From Actinomycetota bacterium (GTDB lineage: Bacteria > Actinomycetota > Thermoleophilia > Gaiellales > Gaiellaceae), in NCBI GenBank assembly GCA_013697465.1, contig JACCWU010000160.1, forward strand, positions 1 through 23,381: a stretch of 23,381 bases of DNA, in the 5' to 3' direction. Both the position numbers and the translations under genes were made by a program. The notes below the pieces were generated by a model. The model ran no database searches. It saw only the letters and a list, made by a program, of their open reading frames with translations, and was not told the DNA's origin. Of this stretch, positions 14,479 to 20,671 are shown piece after piece (the first letter of the stretch is position 1; each line of letters begins with the position of its first letter).

Positions 14479-15195
14479 TCAGTCGAGTCGCTCGAGCTTG
14501 GCCCGTAGCGCGGACACAGCTCGCTCGGCTGACGCCCGCTCGCGCTCGGCCGTGCGCTGCGCCTGGACGGCCTCCTCCAGCTGGCGCTCGGCTTCGGCGA
14601 GCTCGTCGCGCAGCGCTCGCACCCGCTCGCGCCGCTTGGCTTCTTGCTGCACCGCCCGGCTTGGTCCGGACTTTCGCCGGACGCCCTTGACGGGCGCGGC
14701 GACCATCCCTGCGAACGGCGAGAAGCCGACCGCTTCCAGCTCCTCTGTGAGCGCCCCGCGAACGAGCGCCTGGCGCGCGTCGTCGGCAGCGACGGCGCTT
14801 CGCAGCAGATCGCGAACTCGTCGCCGCATCGCGTCGCTCGCGGTCTTTTCGCGTGGAGCCACGTGCGTGACGGCGACCTCGGCCAGCAGATCCAGCGCGT
14901 CCTCCAGCTCGCTGACTGCTTTCTTGAACGCGTCCGGTTCGCTGCCGAGCTGTGTCTCCTTCACACGAAGCGCGGCGTCCGCTGCGGCTCGGGCAGCTTT
15001 CGGCCGGGCCCGGGCTGCACGGTTGACGGCGAAGACGACGACGCTCGGTTTTCGCAGGCCGGCGAGAGTAGCCGCCTCCTCCGCGCGCCCCGCATCGCGC
15101 AGCTCACGGACGAGCCCCGCCCGCCGCGACACGAACTCGTCCGGCGGGACAGCAAGAAGCTTCTCAGCCTCTTCAGGCAGGGCATCGATGCTCAT
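14479..15195 (-). CDS. actinobacterial conserved protein with C-terminal coiled coil
   Basis: The 238-residue protein begins MSIDALPEEAEKLLAVPPDE, then FVSRRAGLVRELRDAGRAEE and LAGLRKPSVVVFAVNRAAR. This LPxxEF...R..L...LR...xR.EAA...LRKPS..AWAVN pattern is one I associate with an uncharacterised actinobacterial family. From about residue 175 to the end it is a charged Ala/Arg/Glu-rich heptad region that should form a coiled coil (AKRRERVRALRDELAEAERQ and onward). No enzymatic motif is seen, and no signal peptide or membrane segment. The ATG at 15195 is only 5 nt beyond the 3' end of tRNA-Sec on the same strand, so there is no room for a ribosome binding site outside the tRNA. Translation may be leaderless after tRNA 3' processing. 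The function is unknown. Confidence 0.85.
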   Translation of the reverse strand: MSIDALPEEAEKLLAVPPDEFVSRRAGLVRELRDAGRAEEAATLAGLRKPSVVVFAVNRAARARPKAARAAADAALRVKETQLGSEPDAFKKAVSELEDALDLLAEVAVTHVAPREKTASDAMRRRVRDLLRSAVAADDARQALVRGALTEELEAVGFSPFAGMVAAPVKGVRRKSGPSRAVQQEAKRRERVRALRDELAEAERQLEEAVQAQRTAERERASAERAVSALRAKLERLD

Positions 15196-15200
15196 GACGA

Positions 15201-15293
15201 CGGAGCGGCGCCGGAGTCGAACCGACCGAGCCGTGGGTTACACGACCGCACTGGTTTTGAAGACCAGCTGGGCCACCGGGCCCATGCCGCTCC
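15201..15293 (-). tRNA. selC: tRNA-Sec (anticodon TCA)
   Basis: Read on the minus strand, this 93-nt sequence folds as a selenocysteine tRNA. It has an 8-bp acceptor stem (GGAGCGGC with GCCGCTCC), a 6-bp D stem closed by a 4-nt loop (TGGGCC CGGT GGCCCA), a 5-bp anticodon stem with loop CTTCAAA carrying TCA, a long variable arm (GTCGTG pairing with CACGGC) and a 5-bp T stem (GTCGG with CCGGC) around TTCGACT. The 8+5 acceptor-T helix is the bacterial Sec form. The discriminator base is G. CCA is not encoded (TCG follows), so it must be added. SelA and SelB encoded at 6835-10275 are its partners. A suppressor or tRNA-Ser is excluded by the 8-bp acceptor and 6-bp D stem. Confidence 0.96.
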
Positions 15294-15353
15294 GACGACC
15301 AGGCTAGACGAGGTGCGTCGCTCGGAGCGGCCCTGGCGCGGCAGGAGCCTGCT

Positions 15354-15776
15354 TCAGCCGTCCGACGAATGGTAGGCGGGTGGGTCGAGCGCGAACACCA
15401 TGCGAATCACGGTTCCGGCTTTCGGCTTGGTCTCGATCGTGTGCTGGCTCGCGACCCGCTCGATGATCTTCAGGCCGAAGCCTCCCGCTTTCCCGCGTCC
15501 ACCAGAGGCCCTCAGCCCCATCCCATCATCACGAACCACGACGGCGAGCTCGGCGTCCTCGCGCTCGACGCGGACGTCGACAGCGCCCCGCCTCGTCCCA
15601 TATGCGTGGCGCACGACATTCGACACGGCTTCGCTGACACAGAGCCGCACGTCGTCGACGAGTCGTTTGTCTCTCACTAGCCCGGAGACGACCTCGCCCA
15701 CGGCAGCACGGGCCTTGCGAACACTCGAAGGGGTCGCCTGGAAGGAGAGGTCGAGACAGGTCGTGAGGGGAGTCAC
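15354..15776 (-). CDS. RsbW/SpoIIAB-like anti-sigma factor kinase
   Basis: From the GTG at 15776 the product is 140 residues and consists of a single GHKL ATPase domain of the HATPase_c_2 type. The N box is VDDVRLCVSEAVSNVVRHAYG, G1 is VVVRDDGMGL, and G2 is GKAGGFGLKIIERVA. The N-terminal LDLSFQATPSSVRKARAAVG is the usual first helix of the family. There is no dimerisation or sensor domain, so it is not a two-component kinase. Such proteins bind an alternative sigma factor or phosphorylate an anti-anti-sigma factor of the STAS type; neither is next to it here. Start choice: the frame stays open to 15830, but only the shorter form lines up with the family. It is divergent from trpE with about 100 nt between them and follows no gene closely. 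Confidence 0.87.
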   Translation of the reverse strand: MTPLTTCLDLSFQATPSSVRKARAAVGEVVSGLVRDKRLVDDVRLCVSEAVSNVVRHAYGTRRGAVDVRVEREDAELAVVVRDDGMGLRASGGRGKAGGFGLKIIERVASQHTIETKPKAGTVIRMVFALDPPAYHSSDG

Positions 15777-15878
15777 CTTGCCTGGGTACCCTGCCTGAGA
15801 TCGGTGAAACGTCGCACGTGCCGTTCGCACGGGCAGCTCGCCGTCCAGCGACGAGCGACCAGTACGTTAGGAGCTCCG

Positions 15879-17114
15879 GTGCCCCCTGCGCACACGATCC
15901 CGGCCGATCTCCTCACTCCGCTCGGCGCATATCTCCGCCTGCGCGGGACCGCCGGAGGAAGCTTCCTCCTCGAGTCGGTGGAGCAAGGTCGCCTGGGCCG
16001 CAACTCGTTCGTCGGGCGCGGCTCGCGGTTCGTCGGCTTCGAGGAGGCGGAGCTGCTCGGCGCACCCGTCGTCGGGTACCTGGGGTACGACCATGCGGCG
16101 AAGCTCGAGCCGACGGTGCCGCTTCCCTCTGAAGGGCCGTCGTTTCCCGAGAGCCGCTTCGTCGTCGTCGAGACCCTCGTCCGCTTCGACCACGGCGCGG
16201 GTGTGGTCGAGGTCCTCGCTGGTGACGGCGAGGAGATAGCCGAAGCCCTCGGGCGGCCGCTCGCGACGGGGCGCGACGAGTCCGCGGGAGAGGGAGGGCC
16301 GATACGGCGCTTCCCGTCGCAGGAGCGCTACGAGGACATGGTGCGCCGCTGCCAGGAGCACATCCGGGCGGGCGATGCGTACCAGATCGTCCCCTCGCAG
16401 CGAGCCGAGCGGGCGACTCCGGCTCCGCCGCTCGCCGTGTACCGGGCGCTGCGTCGGGTCAACCCCTCGCCGTACCTCTTCCTGCTCGAGCTCGGAGAGC
16501 TCGCGCTCGTCGGCTCGTCTCCGGAGCGGCTCGTCGCGTGCGAGGACGGGCGAGCAAGCGTCTGCCCGATCGCGGGCACGACCTCTCCGGACGAGGGTGA
16601 CGCCGAGCGCCTGCTCTCGTCGGAGAAGGATCGGGCAGAGCACGTGATGCTCGTCGACCTCGGCCGCAACGATCTCTCCCGCGTCTGCCGGGCAGGGACG
16701 GTGCGCCTGACCCGGTCGCTCGAGGTGGAGCGCTTCTCGCACGTCTCCCACCTCGTCTCCGAGGTCGTCGGCGAGCTGCGCGACGGCGTGACGCCTTTCG
16801 ACGTGCTCCGTGCCTGCTTTCCGGCGGGCACGGTTACCGGGGCGCCGAAGGTCCGCGCGATGCAGATCATCTCGGAGCTCGAGGGCTACCGCCGAGGGCC
16901 CTACGCCGGTGCTGTCGGCTACGTTCTGCCAGACGGGAGAATGGACACCTGCATCGCGCTGCGCACGATCGTCATGGCGGACGGCGTTGCGCGGATCCAG
17001 GCGGGAGCGGGAGTCGTGGCAGACTCGGAGCCGGCGGCCGAGCACCGCGAGTGTCTCGCCAAGCTGGCCGCGCTCGAAGCCGCGATCGACCTGGCGGAAC
17101 GGGAGTACGCATGA
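15879..17114 (+). CDS. trpE: anthranilate synthase component I
   Basis: The 411-residue product uses the GTG at 15879, which has AGGAG 5 nt upstream; a GTG at 15804 is in frame but has no such signal. Chorismate-binding motifs are present: GDAYQIVPSQR, PSPYLFLLEL, LVGSSPERLV, SVCPIAGTTSPDEGD, EHVMLVDLGRNDLSRV, GTVTGAPKVRAMQIISELE, GPYAGAVGYV and QAGAGVVADSEPAAEHREC. PIAGT, with Ala where aminodeoxychorismate synthase PabB has Lys, argues for TrpE. The N-terminal LLES in GSFLLESVEQGR is the tryptophan feedback site of TrpE. The enzyme uses ammonia from TrpG to convert chorismate to anthranilate. It is shorter than enteric TrpE, mainly at the N-terminus, and the usual GTRPRG reads GTTSPDEG. Its stop overlaps the trpG start (ATGA). 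Confidence 0.92.
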   Translation: MPPAHTIPADLLTPLGAYLRLRGTAGGSFLLESVEQGRLGRNSFVGRGSRFVGFEEAELLGAPVVGYLGYDHAAKLEPTVPLPSEGPSFPESRFVVVETLVRFDHGAGVVEVLAGDGEEIAEALGRPLATGRDESAGEGGPIRRFPSQERYEDMVRRCQEHIRAGDAYQIVPSQRAERATPAPPLAVYRALRRVNPSPYLFLLELGELALVGSSPERLVACEDGRASVCPIAGTTSPDEGDAERLLSSEKDRAEHVMLVDLGRNDLSRVCRAGTVRLTRSLEVERFSHVSHLVSEVVGELRDGVTPFDVLRACFPAGTVTGAPKVRAMQIISELEGYRRGPYAGAVGYVLPDGRMDTCIALRTIVMADGVARIQAGAGVVADSEPAAEHRECLAKLAALEAAIDLAEREYA

Positions 17115-17668
17115 AGCTGCTCATGATCGACAACTACGACTCGTTCACGTGGAACCTCGTGCACCTGTTCGAGGAGCGCGGCGTCGACGTCTCGGTGTAC
17201 CGAAACGATGCGATCACCGTCGACGAGGCCGAGACGCTCGAGCCGGATCGGCTCGTCATCTCCCCGGGTCCCGGGCGCCCGTCGGATGCCGGCATCTCGG
17301 TGGAGCTGATCCGGAGGCTCGGCCCGACGGTCCCGACGCTCGGCGTGTGTCTCGGCCACCAGGCGATCGTCGAGGCGTTCGGAGGAGAGGTCGGCCAGGC
17401 TCGGTCCCTCCTGCACGGCAAGGCGAGCCGCTTCCGGCACGACGGGGAGGGAGTCTTCGCCGGCCTCCCGGAGGAGGTCGAAGCGGGCCGCTATCACTCG
17501 CTTGCCGCAGTGCGCGTCCCCGACGAGCTCGCGGTGACCGCGCGAACCGCGGACGGCGAGATCATGGGTGTGAGGCACCGCGTCCATCGCATCGAGGGCG
17601 TCCAGTTCCATCCCGAGTCGGTGCTCACGCCCGACGGCGCCAAGATGGCGGAGAACTTCCTGCGCTGA
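17111..17668 (+). CDS. trpG: anthranilate/aminodeoxychorismate synthase glutamine amidotransferase
   Basis: The 185-residue class I glutamine amidotransferase begins MKLLMIDNYDSFTWNLVH, continues with RLVISPGPGRPSDAG, has the nucleophile in TLGVCLGHQAI (Cys at about 80), and ends with GVQFHPESVLTP, giving the catalytic His and Glu at about 167 and 169. It supplies ammonia to TrpE. TrpG and PabA cannot be told apart by sequence, and in many bacteria one protein serves both synthases; pairing with a TrpE-like component I favours trpG. The ATG overlaps the trpE stop by 4 nt. The rest of the trp pathway (trpD, C, F, B, A) is not in the window. Confidence 0.94.
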   Translation: MKLLMIDNYDSFTWNLVHLFEERGVDVSVYRNDAITVDEAETLEPDRLVISPGPGRPSDAGISVELIRRLGPTVPTLGVCLGHQAIVEAFGGEVGQARSLLHGKASRFRHDGEGVFAGLPEEVEAGRYHSLAAVRVPDELAVTARTADGEIMGVRHRVHRIEGVQFHPESVLTPDGAKMAENFLR

Positions 17669-17670
17669 TG

Positions 17671-17760
17671 TAGGCCCACGCATGATGGAAAGAGCAGCGT
17701 CAAGGCCGCGAGCGGCCGCCTTCAGGGATTTTTGCGCGGACTTGCGCATGATGGGGCCTA
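17671..17760. repeat. IR-bounded intergenic element with hairpin and T-run
   Basis: Seven-base inverted ends TAGGCCC (17671-17677) and GGGCCTA (17754-17760) enclose the whole gap between trpG and the chorismate mutase gene. Inside each end the direct repeat GCATGATGG occurs. The centre has a GC hairpin and CTTCAGGGATTTTTGCGCG, which is close to the core of the 96-nt tandem repeats at 23160-23381 read on the minus strand. The right end supplies the TAG stop codon of the chorismate mutase. It looks like a dispersed intergenic repeat that doubles as a transcription terminator. Confidence 0.55.
17704..17733 (+). terminator. probable terminator of trpE-trpG
   Basis: GGCCG at 17704-17708 and CGGCC at 17713-17717 form a stem around a CGAG tetraloop, and a run ATTTTT (17728-17733) follows 11 nt after the stem. 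It begins 35 nt after the trpG stop. The T-run is further from the stem than in a standard intrinsic terminator, so the call is moderate. Confidence 0.45.
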
Positions 17761-18048
17761 TGCGCTCTCTTCGCCCGTGACCTCGCGCTTCGTCAGGTCG
17801 AGGAGCCCAGCGTAGAGCTCGTGCAACCCATCCGCCGAGAGCGGGCCGCGATTCGCTCGCGCAACGTCGTCGAGCAGCTGTCGCTCCCGGTCGGGGTCGA
17901 GAAACGGGATGCCCTGCGTTTCCTTGTAGCGTTTCAGGCGGCCGACGAGCTCGAGCCGCGCGTTGACGGCGTCCACGATCGCGCGATCGATCTCCGAGAT
18001 CTCTTTCCGCAGCCGCTGGACGGTGGGATCCGAGGCGGGATCGGTCAA
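17758..18048 (-). CDS. chorismate mutase, AroQ-type (short, actinobacterial)
   Basis: The 96-residue all-helical protein contains LRKEISEIDRAIVDAVNARLELVGRLKRYKETQ, then FLDPDRERQLLDDV, with the Arg, Lys, Asp and Glu spacing of the AroQ active site. It converts chorismate to prephenate for Phe and Tyr. The length and lack of a fused domain resemble the AroQ-delta enzyme of M. tuberculosis, which has low activity until it binds the class II DAHP synthase. Such a DAHP synthase is encoded divergently 140 nt away, so complex formation is likely here too (inference). The start is a TTG at 18048 with AGGAGG 9 nt upstream. Its TAG stop is part of the intergenic inverted repeat. Confidence 0.9.
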   Translation of the reverse strand: MTDPASDPTVQRLRKEISEIDRAIVDAVNARLELVGRLKRYKETQGIPFLDPDRERQLLDDVARANRGPLSADGLHELYAGLLDLTKREVTGEESA

Positions 18049-18095
18049 CTCTCCTCGCCTCCTGGGTGCGTATAGGGCGCGGTCGAGACGGTCGG

Positions 18096-18101
18096 AGTGT
18101 A
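18096..18101 (-). promoter_or_regulatory. candidate -10 box (TACACT) for the chorismate mutase gene
   Basis: On the minus strand TACACT stands about 47 nt upstream of the TTG start and would give a leader of about 40 nt including the AGGAGG site. No convincing -35 box is seen. The same hexamer occurs in front of the divergent DAHP synthase gene. Confidence 0.3.
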
Positions 18102-18166
18102 CGCCTCGAAGCGGTCGCTCCGCTCTCGATCCCCATGCGCGCGCCGAGCATCGGGCACGGCGTCTT

Positions 18167-18172
18167 TACACT
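18167..18172 (+). promoter_or_regulatory. candidate -10 box (TACACT) for the DAHP synthase gene
   Basis: CTTTACACTGATTTG contains TACACT 16 nt before the ATG at 18189. Transcription would start about 10 nt before the ATG, a nearly leaderless message, which fits the lack of a Shine-Dalgarno sequence there. No -35 box is clear. Confidence 0.3.
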
Positions 18173-18188
18173 GATTTGTCTGTTGGCG

Positions 18189-19538
18189 ATGACCGAGCCG
18201 ACCTGGGCGCCCTCATCCTGGCGCAGTCTTCCGGCGGGCCAGCAGCCCGAGTGGCCGGACGCCGAAGCGCTCGCCGCGGTGCGCGAGCGGCTGGGCGCGC
18301 TGCCGCCTCTCGTCTTCGCGGGAGAGGCGCGAGGGCTCCTCGCCGCGCTCGGCGAAGTGTGCGAGGGCCGCGCCTTCGTGCTGCAAGCGGGGGATTGCGT
18401 GGAGTCTTTCCGGGACGTCACCGCAGCCGCAATTCGCGAGAAGTTGAAGGTGCTCCTGCAGATGTCTGCCGTGTTGACCTACGGCGCCACGCTGCCGGTG
18501 GTCAAGGTCGGCCGCATCGCGGGCCAGTTCGCCAAGCCCCGCAGCGAGCCGACGGAGGTCGTCCAGGGGGTCGAGCTCCCGTCGTTCCGCGGGCACGTGG
18601 TCCACTCGGATGAGCCCACGGCGCACGCGCGCATCCCCGACCCGGAGCGGCTCGTGCAGGGCTATTACCACGCCGCGTCGACCCTCAACCTGCTCCGCGC
18701 CTTCACGAAGGGCGGCTTTGCCGATCTCACGCTCGTCCACACCTGGAACCGCGAGTTCGTCGCCAGCTCTCCTGCCGGCCAGCGCTACGAGGCGCTTGCC
18801 GACGAGATCGGGCGCGCGCTCCGCTTCATGCAGGCGATCGGGATCGATCTCGAGCACGAGCGCTCGCTCCACGAGGTGAACGTGTGGACGAGCCACGAGG
18901 GTCTCCTGCTCGACTACGAGGAAGCACTCACGCGCCAGGACTCGCTCACCGGGCAGTGGTACGACTGCTCGGCCCACATGCTCTGGATCGGCGAGCGGAC
19001 GCGCGATCCAGCCGGCGCGCACGTCGAGTTCTTCTCCGGCGTCCACAACCCCCTAGGAGTCAAGCTCGGTCCAAGCGCGACGCCAGAGGACGTCGCGACG
19101 CTTGCCGAACGGCTCAACCCGGGCCGCGTGCCGGGCCGGTTGACGTTGATCGCGCGGATGGGCGCCGAGCGAGTCCGCGACGCGCTACCGCCGCTTCTCG
19201 AGGCGGTGCGGCGGACCGAGGTGCCGGTCGTCTGGGTCTGCGATCCGATGCACGCCAATCTGGTGCGCGCTCCGTCGGGTACCAAGACCAGGCATTTCGA
19301 CGCGATCATGGCCGAGCTACACGGGTTCTTCGCGGCGCACCGGGAAGTCGGGACGTGGCCCGGCGGCGTCCACATCGAGTTCACGGGCGAGGACGTGACC
19401 GAGTGTCTCGGCGGCTCCGAGGCGGTGCTCGAGGAGCAGCTCGACCGTCGCTACGAGACGCTCTGCGATCCGCGCCTGAACGGGCGGCAGTCGCTCGATC
19501 TCGCATTCCGCGTCGCCGAGCTGATGCGAGCGGTCTAG
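18189..19538 (+). CDS. aroG: 3-deoxy-7-phosphoheptulonate synthase, class II
   Basis: The 449-residue protein condenses phosphoenolpyruvate and erythrose 4-phosphate, the first step to chorismate. Class II (plant/actinobacterial) motifs run along its whole length: PPLVFAGEARGL, FVLQAGDCVESFRD, VVKVGRIAGQFAKPRSEP, YYHAASTLNLLRAF, VWTSHEGLLLDYEEALTR, YDCSAHMLWIGERTR, GVHNPLGVKLGP, PVVWVCDPMHANLV, TGEDVTECLGG and CDPRLNGRQSLDLAF. The Cys in AGDC, His in DPMH, Glu in GVHIEFTGEDVTEC and Asp in CDPRLN match the metal ligands of the M. tuberculosis enzyme. The ATG at 18189 starts the conserved MTEPTWAPSSWRSLPAGQQP; the frame is open back to 18066, but that part resembles no known extension. It is followed after 14 nt by prephenate dehydrogenase. 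Confidence 0.96.
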   Translation: MTEPTWAPSSWRSLPAGQQPEWPDAEALAAVRERLGALPPLVFAGEARGLLAALGEVCEGRAFVLQAGDCVESFRDVTAAAIREKLKVLLQMSAVLTYGATLPVVKVGRIAGQFAKPRSEPTEVVQGVELPSFRGHVVHSDEPTAHARIPDPERLVQGYYHAASTLNLLRAFTKGGFADLTLVHTWNREFVASSPAGQRYEALADEIGRALRFMQAIGIDLEHERSLHEVNVWTSHEGLLLDYEEALTRQDSLTGQWYDCSAHMLWIGERTRDPAGAHVEFFSGVHNPLGVKLGPSATPEDVATLAERLNPGRVPGRLTLIARMGAERVRDALPPLLEAVRRTEVPVVWVCDPMHANLVRAPSGTKTRHFDAIMAELHGFFAAHREVGTWPGGVHIEFTGEDVTECLGGSEAVLEEQLDRRYETLCDPRLNGRQSLDLAFRVAELMRAV

Positions 19539-19552
19539 CGCGGAGTGCGAGC

Positions 19553-20641
19553 ATGCGCCTAGCGGTCGTCGGAACCGGGTTGATTGGCGCCTCGGTGGGT
19601 CTCGCGGCCCGACGGGCGGGGTTCTCCGAGGTTGCCGGCTGGGACGAGGATCCCGAAGCGCTCACGGTCGCGGCCGACCGCGGCGCGGTCGAGCCCGCTC
19701 TGTCGCTCTCCGCGGCGCTGCACGAGGCGGATGTGGCTGTCGTCGCCGTACCCGTTGCCTCGCTCCCCGGCGCCGTGCGTGAGGTCCTTGCGTCAGCTCC
19801 CGCCGGGTGTGCAGTGACAGACGCGGGCTCGACGAAGAGCTCCGTCTGCGACGCGGCCGGGGCTGACCCGAGGTTCATCGGCGGTCATCCGATCTGCGGC
19901 GCGGAGACGCGAGGGCCCGGCCGCGCGAGCGTAGAGCTCTTCGACGGCGCCACGTGGTTCCTCACACCGCTCGCGGCGACCGAGCCCGGGTGCTACCGCG
20001 CCGTCCACGGGCTCGTGACGGCGCTCGGTGCGAGGCCGGTGGCCATCGGTCCCGCCGAGCACGACCGTCTCGTCGCCGTCACGAGCCACCTTCCGCACGC
20101 ACTCGCGAACGTCCTTGTGAACCAGGCAGGAGCGTCCCGCGTGGACGGTCACGATCCGTTGGCGGCCGCCGGTGGGTCGCTCCGCGACATGACCCGGATC
20201 GCCGGGGCGAATCCGCGCATCTGGGTCGACATCTTCCTCGAGAATCGCGGCGCGCTGACCGCCGCTCTGGCCGATCATCGCCGTCGCGTCGAGCAGCTCG
20301 AGGCCGCTCTCGCCGGGGGCGATGCCGGATTTCTCGCCCGCTGGATCGGCGAGGCGACCGGCAACCGGCGCCGCATGCTCGAGACGGCGTATGAGGACGC
20401 CGGCGCCCTGCATCGCGTCCGCGTGCACGTTTTCGACCGCCCGGGGGTCCTCGCGGGAATCTTCCAGGCGCTGGGTGCCGAGCGGATCAACGTCGCGGAC
20501 TTCGAGCTGGAGCACCTCTCGCCCGAACGAGGCGGCGCGCTGACGATCCTCGTCACGGGCGAGCGAGAGGGGTCTCGTGCTGCGGACCTCCTGGAGGCGC
20601 AGGGCTACGGGGTCGTCGTCGCGCCCGTCATGGACGACTGA
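19553..20641 (+). CDS. tyrA: prephenate dehydrogenase with C-terminal ACT domain
   Basis: The 362-residue protein starts MRLAVVGTGLIGASVGLAAR, a Rossmann GxGxxG NAD(P) site, with TDAGSTKSSV, GGHPICGAE (catalytic His region), TSHLPHALANVL and GGSLRDMTRIAGANPRIW following. These are standard for TyrA, which oxidises and decarboxylates prephenate to 4-hydroxyphenylpyruvate. From about residue 285 an ACT domain (RVRVHVFDRPGVLAGIFQAL, then ERINVADFELEHL) would bind tyrosine or another effector for feedback control. The ATG at 19553 has GGAG 7 nt upstream. It lies 14 nt behind the DAHP synthase gene and is likely in one operon with it. Arogenate dehydrogenase activity cannot be excluded, since the residues that set this are not decisive here. 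Confidence 0.94.
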   Translation: MRLAVVGTGLIGASVGLAARRAGFSEVAGWDEDPEALTVAADRGAVEPALSLSAALHEADVAVVAVPVASLPGAVREVLASAPAGCAVTDAGSTKSSVCDAAGADPRFIGGHPICGAETRGPGRASVELFDGATWFLTPLAATEPGCYRAVHGLVTALGARPVAIGPAEHDRLVAVTSHLPHALANVLVNQAGASRVDGHDPLAAAGGSLRDMTRIAGANPRIWVDIFLENRGALTAALADHRRRVEQLEAALAGGDAGFLARWIGEATGNRRRMLETAYEDAGALHRVRVHVFDRPGVLAGIFQALGAERINVADFELEHLSPERGGALTILVTGEREGSRAADLLEAQGYGVVVAPVMDD

Positions 20642-20644
20642 GGA

Positions 20645-20660
20645 CGAGCCGCCCGGCTCG
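20645..20660. terminator. hairpin between convergent tyrA and SGNH genes
   Basis: CGAGCC at 20645-20650 and GGCTCG at 20655-20660 form a perfect 6-bp stem with a GCCC loop, 4 nt after the tyrA stop and 11 nt before the SGNH stop on the other strand. There is no T-run. A bidirectional terminator is the simplest reading. Confidence 0.4.
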
Positions 20661-20671
20661 CGGGGTGCCGA

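Noticed and set aside
13998..14690. A 230-codon plus-strand frame overlapping the HExxH gene and the coiled-coil gene
   Set aside because: It is Arg- and Ala-rich, has no motif, and overlaps two better supported genes; it is a shadow frame.
15777..15878. A tryptophan leader peptide or T-box upstream of trpE
   Set aside because: No short frame with consecutive Trp codons and no paired terminator/antiterminator hairpins are visible in the roughly 100-nt gap.
18066..18188. A 41-residue N-terminal extension of the DAHP synthase
   Set aside because: The frame is open, but the extension covers the likely promoter region and matches no part of class II enzymes, while MTEPTWAPSSW at 18189 is a normal N-terminus.
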